Positions 35,496 to 45,789 are shown, numbered from the stretch's first letter. The stretch is DNA of 64,000 nt from Muricauda sp. SCSIO 64092 (GCF_023016285.1 NZ_CP095413.1:1488001-1552000), one strand, 5' to 3'. A program made the numbers and translations. The notes: generated by a model not told the origin, from the letters alone.

Positions 35496-37513
35496 TGCGT
35501 TTTTCTGAATTTGTTTCCGTTAAGCTTACCCTTTACCTAGTTCTGGGAATCATTTTGGGTTATTACATCCAACCTAAAATCGAATTCATAGCCGTTGCAC
35601 TCATTGTTCTTATCGTACTTCTGGGATTCGTCCACAAACTTCAAAAAAGGGCCTCATTTCCTTTTTTTGGACCCATCGCCTTTCTAACTACTACCCTGAT
35701 CGGGATGTTGATTATTGGCTTCTCCAGCCCCAAAAATCAGCCAAACCATTATCTGAAGGTATCCGGCTTTGAAAAGACACTCCAATTAAAAATTACACAG
35801 GCCTTAAAACCCAACACCTACTCCCATCGTTATTTTGCAAGGGTCGAATCCATTGATGGAAAAGGGGGCTCCGGTACCTTAATGCTCTATGTGACCAAGG
35901 ATTCCCTAACAAAGGAGCTTCTAGTCGATGATGAAGTTTTGTCCCGGGCCGTGATACATCCGGTGCCGCCATCTTTAAATCCCTATCAGTTTGATTATAA
36001 AGACTATTTAAGAAAACAAGGGGTTTACGGTCAAATTCAAATTTCCAGCCATGAATTCCTCAAACTCAAAAATCCTTCACCCTCCCTAAGGGGAATTGCT
36101 GCCAATTTCCGATTGGATGTAATCACCAAACTACAAAAACAACCCTTTGGCAAAGAACAATTGGGTGTTATCCAGGCCTTACTATTGGGACAGCGCAATG
36201 ATATTTCCGAAGAAACCTATGACAACTATAAAAATGCCGGAGCGGTCCACATCTTGGCGGTTTCTGGACTGCATGTAGGAATTCTGTTGGTATTGCTCCA
36301 GTTTTTGTTACAACCCTTGGAACGCTTGCAAAGGGGAAAAACGTTGAAACTGGTAATCGTTGTTGCCCTTTTATGGACCTATGCTTTTGTGGCCGGTCTT
36401 TCACCTTCCATCGTAAGGGCGGTTACCATGTTCTCCTTTTTGGCGTATGCGCTTTATTTAAATAGACCTACCAATACATTCAATATACTGGCGCTATCCA
36501 TGTTCTTTATTCTTCTCATCAAGCCGCTCTTGCTCTTCCAAGTAGGTTTTCAAATGAGTTACGCCGCCGTTTTTGCCATTGTTTGGATGTATCCAAAACT
36601 GCAACAATTTTGGTTTCCAAATTGGTGGTTGGTGCGAAAAGGATGGCAACTACTTTCGGTAAGTATCGCAGCCCAACTAGGGGTACTGCCTTTGAGTTTG
36701 TTTTATTTTCATCAGTTTCCTGCCTTGTTTTTTGTCTCCAATCTTATTGTAGTGCCTTTTCTGGGGATTATCCTGGGTTTTGGAATACTGGTATTGGTAT
36801 TGGTCCATTTCGACCTTTTACCGCCCTTTCTGGTGACGGTCTATGATGGGCTTATTGGCGGTATGAACGTAGTCATAGCATGGGTTGCACAACAGGAAGC
36901 CTTTCTTTTTAGGGATATTCCTTTTGATGCCGTACAAATGGTACTGACCTGCATTATGATCATAGGCCTTGTCCATGTTTTATCTTCCCCCAATTTCAAA
37001 AATCTTGCGGTTTTACTGACCGCCCTAATGATTTATTGTGGTTATCTATTTTTTGAGGTGTGGACATCCCACAATCAAGAAAAAGTATGGTTATGGCATC
37101 AAACCAAGAATTCGGTAGTGTTGCATCAGCAGGGCCAACGACTAAATGTACTGACCCGTGATTCGGACAAAACCAAAAGATTGGTGAGGGATTATACCAT
37201 TGCCCAACGGATAAGGTCGGTACATTGGGACACGCTTCAAAACAACTATCAAGCCCGTGGTGAAAAAATCCTCATTTTGGATGGTACAGGGGTGTATACA
37301 CACATTAAAATGCCCAGGTATGTGCTACTTACGCAATCCCCAAAAATCCATTTGGAACGATTTATTGATTCCGTACAACCTAAAATGATATTGGCCGATG
37401 GCAGTAATTATAAGCGTATCGTACGCAAATGGCAGCAAACCTGCAAAAAAAGAAAACTCCCTTTCCACTATACCGGCGAAAAGGGAGCCTATCCATTTAT
37501 TTTCGAAGACTAG
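35495..37513 (+). CDS. comEC: ComEC/Rec2-family DNA uptake channel with decayed metallo-lactamase domain
   Basis: Polytopic inner-membrane protein for import of single-stranded DNA in competence. The N-terminal OB-fold-like DUF4131 part is followed by the competence domain with AVSGLHVGILL and GLSPSIVRAVTMF. Total 672 residues. The C-terminal ~160 residues occupy the place of the metallo-beta-lactamase nuclease domain but lack HxHxDH. The final stretch (SVQPKMILADGSNYKRIV, then GEKGAYPF) still resembles the end of that domain. The start is ATG 35495, overlapping the previous stop. Whether it imports DNA or is limited to another role is open. Confidence 0.9.
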   Translation: MRFSEFVSVKLTLYLVLGIILGYYIQPKIEFIAVALIVLIVLLGFVHKLQKRASFPFFGPIAFLTTTLIGMLIIGFSSPKNQPNHYLKVSGFEKTLQLKITQALKPNTYSHRYFARVESIDGKGGSGTLMLYVTKDSLTKELLVDDEVLSRAVIHPVPPSLNPYQFDYKDYLRKQGVYGQIQISSHEFLKLKNPSPSLRGIAANFRLDVITKLQKQPFGKEQLGVIQALLLGQRNDISEETYDNYKNAGAVHILAVSGLHVGILLVLLQFLLQPLERLQRGKTLKLVIVVALLWTYAFVAGLSPSIVRAVTMFSFLAYALYLNRPTNTFNILALSMFFILLIKPLLLFQVGFQMSYAAVFAIVWMYPKLQQFWFPNWWLVRKGWQLLSVSIAAQLGVLPLSLFYFHQFPALFFVSNLIVVPFLGIILGFGILVLVLVHFDLLPPFLVTVYDGLIGGMNVVIAWVAQQEAFLFRDIPFDAVQMVLTCIMIIGLVHVLSSPNFKNLAVLLTALMIYCGYLFFEVWTSHNQEKVWLWHQTKNSVVLHQQGQRLNVLTRDSDKTKRLVRDYTIAQRIRSVHWDTLQNNYQARGEKILILDGTGVYTHIKMPRYVLLTQSPKIHLERFIDSVQPKMILADGSNYKRIVRKWQQTCKKRKLPFHYTGEKGAYPFIFED

Positions 37514-39045
37514 TGCACTTTGCCCATTAATCGTTTAATCAAAGGGGAAGCCGCCAACACCAAAATACCGGCGCCAAGGGAATATTTGGCAATGAGCATG
37601 AACCCATCCGTGTAAACACCAAGGGTATCCATACCTCCAACATTGGCGTCAGTACTTTCAATGGCCAATTGTTTTCCTATAAAACCTACCACTTGAAAAG
37701 CAAATGCCGAGGATAAAAACCAAACCCCCATCATAAAGGCAACAATTCGTTTTGGTGACAAGTCCGTAATCTTTGAAAGCCCAACCGGAGACATGAACAA
37801 TTCCCCAACAGACAATAAAAAATACATCAACAGCAGATAAGCAAAGGGTACCAATCCATTTTCACTGGCACTGGCCCCACTAATGGCCAATACATAAAAA
37901 CTGATTCCCGCAAAAACCAAACCCAAGCCAAATTTATAGGGGGTACGGGGATTTAGGTTTTTCTTTGAAAGAAATGTCCATAACAGCGAGATGGGTATGG
38001 CCAATAGAATAATGAACATTGGGTTTAGTGAATTGGTCTGGGAAGCGGACATAATTCCTTCCAAATCCACGTTTCTTGCCGAAAATAAGGTGATCACACT
38101 TCCAGAGAGTTCATGAAATCCCCAGAAAATGGTCATAAAAAAAGTGATTAATACCGCCACAAATAGCTTTTTACGCTCCTCCAAGGTTGCCTTGAACATA
38201 ATGTATCCCAAATACAGCAAAATGGTTACGGCGATAAGTTTAAAAATTACATTGACAATATTTTGATCTCCAAAAAAACTTCCATCTGCACCCAATGGCT
38301 TGTAGGAGGACAATAAAAACGCAATAAATGGAACACTCAATACGCATAGAATGGGGACCACGGTACTTTGGGGCATGCCCAAAAGCCTTTTTTCATCTAC
38401 TCTGGCCTTGGGCGCCATCCCTTTATCACCAAACACACCCCTTCTGATACCACTCCAGAAAAAAAGCAAGCCTGTTAACATTCCAATACCTGCCAAACCA
38501 AAGCCATAATGCCACCCGTACTTGGCTGCCAACCAACCGCACAGCAGGGGAGAGACCCACGCCCCAATATTAATGCCCATGTAAAAAATGGTAAAGCCCG
38601 AATCCTTTTTTGGATCGCCTTCTTTGTAGAGCGTACCGACAAATGTGGAAATATTGGGTTTAAAGAACCCATTGCCGACTATGATAAAGGAAAGTGCGAG
38701 AAAAAAGGCGATGTCATTTTCAATGGCCAGAACAAAGTGCCCAATGGACATAAATATACCTCCGAGAAAAATGGATTTTCGCATGCCCATAATGGTATCG
38801 GAAATTCTACCCCCAACTACGGTAGAAGCGTAAACCAAGGAACCGTAAGAGGCATAAACTGCGGCGGTGGCATAATCCCGCTCCATTAACTTTTCAAAAA
38901 TAACATTGACCATATATAAGGTCAACAGCGCCCGCATCCCATAAAAACTGAAGCGTTCCCAAAGCTCTGCAAAGAAGAGGTAAAAAAGTCCTTGGGGGTG
39001 TCCTAATAGCTGCTTTTCACTCGCAGGTGTTATCTCATTTGACAT
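37510..39045 (-). CDS. POT/PTR-family proton-coupled peptide transporter
   Basis: A 511-residue MFS transporter of the POT family that imports di- and tripeptides with protons. The ExxERF motif is in AELWERFSFYGM, helix 2-3 loop GGRISDTIMGMR, the PTR2 signature FYMGINIGAWVSPLLCG, and ELFMSPVGLSKITDLSP near the end. About 12-14 membrane helices. It starts 38 bases after the stop of the dipeptidyl peptidase IV gene, so the two are probably one transcript. Confidence 0.93.
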   Translation of the reverse strand: MSNEITPASEKQLLGHPQGLFYLFFAELWERFSFYGMRALLTLYMVNVIFEKLMERDYATAAVYASYGSLVYASTVVGGRISDTIMGMRKSIFLGGIFMSIGHFVLAIENDIAFFLALSFIIVGNGFFKPNISTFVGTLYKEGDPKKDSGFTIFYMGINIGAWVSPLLCGWLAAKYGWHYGFGLAGIGMLTGLLFFWSGIRRGVFGDKGMAPKARVDEKRLLGMPQSTVVPILCVLSVPFIAFLLSSYKPLGADGSFFGDQNIVNVIFKLIAVTILLYLGYIMFKATLEERKKLFVAVLITFFMTIFWGFHELSGSVITLFSARNVDLEGIMSASQTNSLNPMFIILLAIPISLLWTFLSKKNLNPRTPYKFGLGLVFAGISFYVLAISGASASENGLVPFAYLLLMYFLLSVGELFMSPVGLSKITDLSPKRIVAFMMGVWFLSSAFAFQVVGFIGKQLAIESTDANVGGMDTLGVYTDGFMLIAKYSLGAGILVLAASPLIKRLMGKVH

Positions 39046-39083
39046 ATTTAGTTGGTTTAGTTAACAATTGGATTAAATTCGGT

Positions 39084-41294
39084 TTAACCCTTTATGGGTT
39101 GCTTTAAAAGTTGTGCGGGCTTCTTTGGCCTATCCCTGAGTTTTTCAATGACAAAGTCCGTCATTTTACGATAGAGGTGCTTCCTTGTATTGCCCCCATA
39201 GATGCCATGGTTTTTATCCGGGTAAATTGCCCATTCAAACTGCTTGTCGGCCTGGATCAGGGCTTCCGCCATTCGCATTGTATTTTGTAGGTGTACATTG
39301 TCATCACCAGAGCCATGTACCAATAAATAGTCACCTTTTAACAACTCCGGATAATTGAATGGGGACTCGTTGTCATAGCCCCCAGGATTTTCCTGCGGGG
39401 TCCTTAAAAAACGTTCCGTGTAGATGGTATCATAAAACCGCCAGCTTGTGACAGGGGCAACAGCAATGGCCATTTCAAAAACATCGTTCCCCTTTAAAAG
39501 GGAGTTGGTACTCATATGCCCCCCGAAACTCCAGCCCCAAATACCTGTTCTTTCCTCATCAATGTAGGGCAATGCGCTCAATTCCTTTGCTACCGCAATC
39601 TGGTCCTCCGTTTCATATTTGACCAAATTAAGATAGGTGGACTTTTTAAAATCCCTTCCCTTAAAACCGGTTCCCCGACCATCAACACAAGCAACGATAA
39701 CACCTTGGGAGGCCAGCATTTGGTGCCAATAGTCATTGCTCCCCATCCATCGGTTGGCTACTTGTTGTGAACCAGGGCCACTGTATTGATACAACAACAA
39801 TGGGTATTTCTTGGAGGGGTCAAAATCCGCAGGCTTAAGGGTCCACATATTTAGCTCATTGCCATTTATTGTAATCGTGGAGAATTCCTTAGGGACCATT
39901 TCATAATCGCCAAGCTTTGCAAGCAAGGATGTATTGTCCTTGATGCTCTTTAGTTTTCTTCCGTCCTTGGCCCTATTGAGCGTAAATTCATAAGGGGTTT
40001 CCGCATTGGAAAATGTATTGATATAGTACGTATAATCGGAGCTGAAATCAGCAGAATTGGTTCCTTCTTTCGTGCTCAACCTTCTTTTGTTCTTCCCCGA
40101 AATTGATATGCTGTACACATCCCTGTTGATGGAACCATTCTCCACGGATTGGTAGTAAACCCTATCATTTTTCCGGTCATATCCGTAGTAATTGGTCACT
40201 TCCCACGAACCTTGGGTAATTTGGTTGGCCAACCCACCATCTTGATTGTACAGATACAGGTGGTTATAGCCGTCTTTTTCACTGGTCCAGATAAAACCAT
40301 CATCAGCCAAAAAAGTAAGGTTATCATGAATATCCACATAAGCTTCATCCTTTTCCTCGAGTAAAACGGCGACCGAATTGTCCTTGGCATTGACCTTATG
40401 CAACTTTAAATGGTTCTGATGCCGGTTAATTGTTTGAACACTCAGGTAATCGGGATTGTTCATCCATTGGATCCTTGGAATATAGTAGGTATCGCCCAAG
40501 TCAATATTGGATAGTTCATCCGTAGCAATATCGTATAGATGTAAACTTACCTTGGCATTTTCCTCTCCCGCCTTTGGATATTTGAACTCGTATTGGGCAG
40601 GATACAGATCGGTCCCGTAGACATCCATGGAAAATTGGGGGACATTGGTTTCATCAAAACGGATGAAAGCTATTTTTGTGCCATTGCTGTTCCATTCAAA
40701 AGCTTGTACAAAAGCAAACTCCTCCTCATAGACCCAATCCGTAATTCCATTGATGATACGTCCATAAACCCCATCTTGGGTGATTTGTTTGGTTTCACCG
40801 GAGACCAAATCCATGAGGTACAGATTATTCTCAAATGCGTAAGCCACTTTGGAACCATCGGGGGACAGTTCCGGCTCCTGGATTTTGTTTTCCGATATTT
40901 TTTTTATCGATTTGGAACCAATATCATAAACGTAATAGATGCCCAACCTGGAACGGCGAAAAATGGGCTCTATCGCTGTCGCCAAGAGCATCTTTGATTC
41001 ATCATTACTGAACTCATACGATGTGAAATACGGAACATTATCCGAAGAGGAGACTATGGTTTCCACCTTTTCCAGGGTTTTGTAATCATATTTATCAATG
41101 GAACTCCTTCGGGGATTTCCATCAAAATTGAGTACGGTGTACTGCTTGCCATTTTTCATGGAACGGAGTACATCCATTCCCTGTGTCCTAAACCCACCGC
41201 TCCAAATATCCTGGAGGGTGATTTTATTTTTTTGGGCTAAGACAATTGTAAAAGAAGATAAAACGAATATCAGTGGGAGCGCTATTTTTCGCAT
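39084..41294 (-). CDS. Dipeptidyl peptidase IV (S9B) family exopeptidase
   Basis: Periplasmic serine exopeptidase releasing X-Pro/X-Ala dipeptides. Signal peptide ends at VLAQ. The eight-bladed propeller domain (DPPIV N-terminal) covers about residues 70-460, with the substrate-amine Glu pair in VYEEEFAF. The alpha/beta hydrolase domain has the nucleophile in GWSFGGHMS, Asp in GSGDDNVH and His in KNHGIYGG. Length 736 is typical. Together with the peptide transporter downstream it makes a simple peptide-scavenging system. Confidence 0.94.
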   Translation of the reverse strand: MRKIALPLIFVLSSFTIVLAQKNKITLQDIWSGGFRTQGMDVLRSMKNGKQYTVLNFDGNPRRSSIDKYDYKTLEKVETIVSSSDNVPYFTSYEFSNDESKMLLATAIEPIFRRSRLGIYYVYDIGSKSIKKISENKIQEPELSPDGSKVAYAFENNLYLMDLVSGETKQITQDGVYGRIINGITDWVYEEEFAFVQAFEWNSNGTKIAFIRFDETNVPQFSMDVYGTDLYPAQYEFKYPKAGEENAKVSLHLYDIATDELSNIDLGDTYYIPRIQWMNNPDYLSVQTINRHQNHLKLHKVNAKDNSVAVLLEEKDEAYVDIHDNLTFLADDGFIWTSEKDGYNHLYLYNQDGGLANQITQGSWEVTNYYGYDRKNDRVYYQSVENGSINRDVYSISISGKNKRRLSTKEGTNSADFSSDYTYYINTFSNAETPYEFTLNRAKDGRKLKSIKDNTSLLAKLGDYEMVPKEFSTITINGNELNMWTLKPADFDPSKKYPLLLYQYSGPGSQQVANRWMGSNDYWHQMLASQGVIVACVDGRGTGFKGRDFKKSTYLNLVKYETEDQIAVAKELSALPYIDEERTGIWGWSFGGHMSTNSLLKGNDVFEMAIAVAPVTSWRFYDTIYTERFLRTPQENPGGYDNESPFNYPELLKGDYLLVHGSGDDNVHLQNTMRMAEALIQADKQFEWAIYPDKNHGIYGGNTRKHLYRKMTDFVIEKLRDRPKKPAQLLKQPIKG

Positions 41295-41440
41295 AGGTGT
41301 TTACTGCTTAAAAACGTTCAAGTATACTAATAATTTGTTGAACCCATTTGCCCTTTGTTGTCCAAACCGGTTCCTGAATGTCCTAAATATAAGGATTGAT
41401 CCCCTCATAGTACAAGAACTAAAGCAAAAACAGTAAAATG

Positions 41441-41448
41441 TATCTTTG
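41441..41448 (+). promoter_or_regulatory. Likely -7 element of the mevalonate genes
   Basis: TATCTTTG matches TAnnTTTG, 17 bases before the HMG-CoA reductase ATG. A clear TTG at -33 is missing. Confidence 0.4.
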
Positions 41449-41465
41449 CTGTTTTAAAGATACTC

Positions 41466-42764
41466 ATGCAAAAAACCGTAGAAGGTTTCTCCAAATTATC
41501 CAAGGAGGAAAAGATAGATTGGATTGCCCATAATTGCACCACCAATCCAGAGCGGACAAAAACAACCCTGGCCCAATACTGGAACCACGATAGGGAACTT
41601 CAAAAAACCCATGATGAGTTTATTGAAAATACGCTTACCAATTACTATTTGCCTTTTGCGGTAGCCCCAAATTTCCTGCTCAATGGAAAGGTGTTTACAA
41701 TCCCCATGATTATTGAAGAGAGTTCCGTTGTGGCTGCCGCCAGTAAAGCAGCCAAGTTTTGGTTGACCCGTGGTGGGTTCAAAACGACAATACTGGGAAC
41801 TGAAAAAGTGGGCCAGGTACATTTTATCCATCACGGTGAAAAAAATACCTTAATCGATTTCATCAAGGAAATAACCCCAAGATTTTACGAAGGGACCGAA
41901 GCCATTACCCGTAACATGAAAAAGCGGGGCGGGGGCATTACGGCCATCTCCTTAAGGGACAAAACCGAAGGTTTACAAGGATACTACCAATTGCACTGCA
42001 CCTTTGAAACCTTGGATGCCATGGGGGCGAACTTCATCAATTCCTGTTTGGAACAATTTGCCAAAACCTTAAAGGAAGAGGCGGCGAAAACAGCATTGGA
42101 ACTTGAGGTCATCATGAGCATATTGAGCAATTACGTCCCCAATTGTCTGGTCCGTGCGGAGGTTTCCTGTCCCATAAGCACAGCTAAAGGTGACACAACG
42201 GTTTCTGCCGACTTTGCCAAGCGGTTTGTCCAGGCGGTTGCCATTGCCAAATCCGAACCCTTTAGGGCAGTTACCCACAATAAAGGAATTATGAATGGGA
42301 TTGACGCAGTCGTCCTGGCCACCGGAAATGATTTTAGGGCGGTAGAAGCGGGTGTACATGCTTTTGCGGCCAAGGATGGCAACTATTCCAGCCTTACCCA
42401 TGCAGAGATCAAGGATGGCCTGTTTACCTTTTGGATAGAGGTTCCTTTGGCACTTGGCACCGTAGGTGGCCTAACTTCGTTACATCCACTGGTAAAATTG
42501 GCTTTGGAAATCCTTCAAAATCCATCTGCAAAGGAATTGATGCAAATCACTGCCGTAGCTGGACTGGCCCAAAATTTTGCTGCATTGCGCTCTTTGGTCA
42601 CCACGGGAATCCAAAAGGGCCATATGAAAATGCATTTGTTGAATATGTTAAATCAGCTTGGGGCCTCCGAACAGGAAAAAAGACAACTGGTGGACTATTT
42701 TAAGGAACGTACCGTGAGCAATGCTTCGGTAAAAGAGGGCTTGGAATTGATTCGGAAACAATAA
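41466..42764 (+). CDS. Hydroxymethylglutaryl-CoA reductase (class II type)
   Basis: Catalyses HMG-CoA to mevalonate in the isoprenoid pathway. The 432-residue soluble enzyme has the class II layout: the ENTLTNYYLPFAVAPNFLLNG segment with the catalytic Glu, EESSVVAAASKAAKFW, the Asp motif in GIMNGIDAVVLATGND, and a small C-terminal domain. No membrane segment. The stop overlaps the start of the GHMP kinase gene by one base (TAATGG), showing translational coupling. Flavobacteria make isoprenoids by the mevalonate route, so a biosynthetic direction is more likely than a degradative one. Confidence 0.93.
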   Translation: MQKTVEGFSKLSKEEKIDWIAHNCTTNPERTKTTLAQYWNHDRELQKTHDEFIENTLTNYYLPFAVAPNFLLNGKVFTIPMIIEESSVVAAASKAAKFWLTRGGFKTTILGTEKVGQVHFIHHGEKNTLIDFIKEITPRFYEGTEAITRNMKKRGGGITAISLRDKTEGLQGYYQLHCTFETLDAMGANFINSCLEQFAKTLKEEAAKTALELEVIMSILSNYVPNCLVRAEVSCPISTAKGDTTVSADFAKRFVQAVAIAKSEPFRAVTHNKGIMNGIDAVVLATGNDFRAVEAGVHAFAAKDGNYSSLTHAEIKDGLFTFWIEVPLALGTVGGLTSLHPLVKLALEILQNPSAKELMQITAVAGLAQNFAALRSLVTTGIQKGHMKMHLLNMLNQLGASEQEKRQLVDYFKERTVSNASVKEGLELIRKQ

Positions 42765-43672
42765 TGGAAACGACCTATTACAGCAATGGCAAATTGTTAC
42801 TTTCCGCTGAATATGCTGTCTTGGATGGAGCTTTGGCATTGGCGGTTCCTACAACATATGGACAGTCACTGGAAATCATGCCTTCGGATTCCGCAACTTT
42901 GGAATGGCAAAGCCTGGAACAACACAACAACGTCTGGTTCAACGCTGCATTCGACACCAAAACGTTTGACATCCATTCTTGTTCCGATTCGGAATTGGCG
43001 GAAACCTTAAAACGGATTTTGACCCAGGCCAGGGAACTGAATCCAAAATTCATTGCTGAATCCAAAGGGTACAGAGCCATTTCCAAGCTTACCTTCCCAA
43101 GAAATTGGGGGTTGGGTTCCTCATCCACGCTACTGAACAATATTGCCCAATGGGCTTCCGTAGATCCTTATACCCTGCTCGAGCGTACTTTTGGTGGAAG
43201 TGGTTACGATATCGCCTGTGCGCAACACAACACCCCTATCCTGTATCAACTTGTTGACAAAAAACCCACTGTCGAAGAAGTAGTTTTCCAACCCTCTTTT
43301 CAAAGCCAACTGTATTTTGTCCATCTCAATCAAAAACAGGACAGCAGGGCAGCCATAGCCAATTACCGAAAGCAGGATTTTGATACGTTGACATTGGTCA
43401 CCGATCTTACCGGTATTACAAGAGAACTTTTCCATACCGCTACGTTGACCGATTTTGAATCTCTTTTAACGGTACATGAGGCTATCCTATCCAAAGTCCT
43501 AAAAATAGCTCCAATAAAGGAGCGGCTTTTTTCGGATTATTATGGGGCCATTAAAAGTCTTGGTGGTTGGGGCGGTGACTTTGTCCTTGCCACGGGAAAT
43601 GAAGAAACCCCCAGCTATTTTAAAGCCAGGGGTTTTACTACTGTTGTTCCGTATTCGGATATGGTGCTTTAA
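42764..43672 (+). CDS. GYDIA-family GHMP kinase
   Basis: A 302-residue GHMP-superfamily small-molecule kinase. The ATP-binding motif 2 reads WGLGSSSTLL (residues 115-124) in place of PxxxGLGSSAA. The family marker GYDIA occurs at 147-151, and the N-terminus YSNGKLLLSAEYAVLDGA matches. It is a single-base overlap partner of HMG-CoA reductase, which implies a mevalonate or phosphomevalonate kinase step; the exact substrate of the GYDIA family has not, to my knowledge, been settled. The 3' end overlaps a convergent gene by 4 bases. Confidence 0.88.
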   Translation: METTYYSNGKLLLSAEYAVLDGALALAVPTTYGQSLEIMPSDSATLEWQSLEQHNNVWFNAAFDTKTFDIHSCSDSELAETLKRILTQARELNPKFIAESKGYRAISKLTFPRNWGLGSSSTLLNNIAQWASVDPYTLLERTFGGSGYDIACAQHNTPILYQLVDKKPTVEEVVFQPSFQSQLYFVHLNQKQDSRAAIANYRKQDFDTLTLVTDLTGITRELFHTATLTDFESLLTVHEAILSKVLKIAPIKERLFSDYYGAIKSLGGWGGDFVLATGNEETPSYFKARGFTTVVPYSDMVL

Positions 43673-45789
43673 TAAAAGGTTGCCCTATTATCCTCAATCT
43701 CCGCACTTTCTTTGAGTGCATTGTATACACCGGTATTGACCGCGCTTCGTTTTTGATTGGTAAGGGTATTGGCAAAGGTGCTGAAGTTAGGTAAGGAAGC
43801 CCCTTCTTCCTTTTTGGTTACTTTGACCATAAAAAGCCCTGTTTCCCCTTTGATCACTTCGGAGGTTTCACCTTCTTCCAGGGCAAATGCCCTTCCTACG
43901 ACCAAAGCTTCCCTACCGGCCCCTGGAATGGTAGGGGATTTTCTTGTCACTGCAGTTGCATTTGAAGTGCTTACGCCGTGATTGGTCGCAAAATCCTCCA
44001 ATGTGGTCACCGCGGTGTTGGACATTATCTGTGCGGCCTTCTTCTCCTTTCGGATTTTTGGCAGTGCCTGTGCCGATGCATCTTCTACGGACATCGTACC
44101 TTCCTTGTACTTCTTGGTCAATTGTACTACGGCATAACCATTCGTTAAATCAAATCGCTTGATGTTCCCAACCTTGGTATCTTCATTGAAGGCCCATTGA
44201 ACGATACTTCTTTGGGAATCCAAACCGGGAAGGTTTTCATCCATTTCCTTGATCTTATTCACGGGACGCACCACCAAGTCACTTTCTTTTGCAATATCGG
44301 AATAGGCTTCGGCTTCGGCATCGGAAACTGACATTTCAAATTTGGTAGCATCCGTAAACAAGGCATTGACGGTCTCTTCGGAAGGCTGGATTTCCCTTGA
44401 TAAGGTAGCGACCTGAAGAATATCCTGTTTATCATCCACCCTTATGATATGAAACCCAAATTCCGTTTCTACCAGACCTATGGATCCCACCGCATTTCCA
44501 AAACAAAAATCATTGAATTCATCTGCCATAATCCCTTCCTGAAAATATCCTAAATCCCCACCTCTAGGGGCAGAAGGCCCATCAGAATTGTCCCTTGCCA
44601 GTGCAGTAAAATCAGCATCCGTTTTTTTGGCCTCTGCCAAAATCCTTTCGGCTTCCCGTTCTGCTTCTTCCTTGGTCCTCTTAATCTCAGGATTGGCCCG
44701 TGTGGCCCCCTCATACGCAAAAAGAATATGACTTGCCTTTACCGAACCTTGGGGTTTTCTTGCCATTACCCTTGACACCCTAAAAAAGTCCCCATCCCTA
44801 TATGGTCCATAAACCTCACCATCCACCAAATTGAAAATGCTGTCCACAGCAACGGCGGGAAGGTCCTTTTTGGCCTTATAGATGGTATCGAATTTGGTAT
44901 CGGAATTCCTATCCAGAAAAGCGGTCATGTCCTGGGTATTTCGAAAACCGGGAATGGTATCCGTAGTGTTGCGTTCCTGGATGTACTCTACCGTGTCCTG
45001 TAATAATTTGGCGATATCGTCCCTTACCGCATTTTCATCTTCAGCGGAAGCAGCCTCTTCAAAAAACACAAAGCGGATATCCCTTGCTTTCTCCTGTTTA
45101 AAATCTTCCTCATTTTCCTTGATGTAGGCGGCTATTTCATCTTTGGACACCTGTATGGTGCTGTCCGGAATGGAAGTATAGGGAACACGTACAAACTGCA
45201 AATCCACTTTATCATTGGCCAACTTATAGTCAAATTCCCCTTCGGATAGTGTAGCGCCCGATCCCGCTTTTATCAAATTGAAATAGATTTGCTCCTTGGC
45301 GGACTGCATGATCTGTTTTTCAATTTCCAACCAGTTGTCATACAATAAAGGATTTGTTTCCCTCCAATCAGCAATGGCCGCTTTAAAAACCTCTGGGTTA
45401 AAGATTCCATTTTCGTCTTGAAAAGAAGGGTCCTGGGCGTAACCCGTATTTTTTATGAAATCCACGATCTGATCGCTCTCCACATCAATGCCCAGCTTAT
45501 CAAATTGCTGATTTAGAATGGCATTCCTGATTTCTTGGTCATATACGCGGTTTACCAACTGGGTCGATGAAAAACTGGGGCCAAATTGGCGCTGGGCCTG
45601 TTCCAATTTTCGGGTAAAGTCCTCCCGTGATATCGGTTCCCCATTGACTTCCGCTATTGTTGAGCCAATTTTTCCTCCGGCAAAATCATTTCCTGTAAAC
45701 ACTCCGGAAATTACAAATGCGAACAACGCCATACCTATGATAAGGATCAATACCGTGGTGCGTTTCCTAATATTTTCTAAAATAGCCAT
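43669..45789 (-). CDS. PpiD-like peptidyl-prolyl isomerase / periplasmic chaperone
   Basis: A 706-residue inner-membrane-anchored chaperone. One N-terminal helix (TTVLILIIGMALFAFVISGVF) then a SurA-type N-terminal chaperone region (VNGEPISREDFTRKLEQAQ), a parvulin domain (KASHILFAYEG ... ARDNSDGPSAPRGGDLGYF ... GFHIIRV) around residues 345-450, and a second, more degraded parvulin-like region. It assists outer-membrane protein folding after Sec export. It is downstream of the CorC/HlyC gene (108-base gap) and may be read from the same operon. Confidence 0.9.
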   Translation of the reverse strand: MAILENIRKRTTVLILIIGMALFAFVISGVFTGNDFAGGKIGSTIAEVNGEPISREDFTRKLEQAQRQFGPSFSSTQLVNRVYDQEIRNAILNQQFDKLGIDVESDQIVDFIKNTGYAQDPSFQDENGIFNPEVFKAAIADWRETNPLLYDNWLEIEKQIMQSAKEQIYFNLIKAGSGATLSEGEFDYKLANDKVDLQFVRVPYTSIPDSTIQVSKDEIAAYIKENEEDFKQEKARDIRFVFFEEAASAEDENAVRDDIAKLLQDTVEYIQERNTTDTIPGFRNTQDMTAFLDRNSDTKFDTIYKAKKDLPAVAVDSIFNLVDGEVYGPYRDGDFFRVSRVMARKPQGSVKASHILFAYEGATRANPEIKRTKEEAEREAERILAEAKKTDADFTALARDNSDGPSAPRGGDLGYFQEGIMADEFNDFCFGNAVGSIGLVETEFGFHIIRVDDKQDILQVATLSREIQPSEETVNALFTDATKFEMSVSDAEAEAYSDIAKESDLVVRPVNKIKEMDENLPGLDSQRSIVQWAFNEDTKVGNIKRFDLTNGYAVVQLTKKYKEGTMSVEDASAQALPKIRKEKKAAQIMSNTAVTTLEDFATNHGVSTSNATAVTRKSPTIPGAGREALVVGRAFALEEGETSEVIKGETGLFMVKVTKKEEGASLPNFSTFANTLTNQKRSAVNTGVYNALKESAEIEDNRATFY

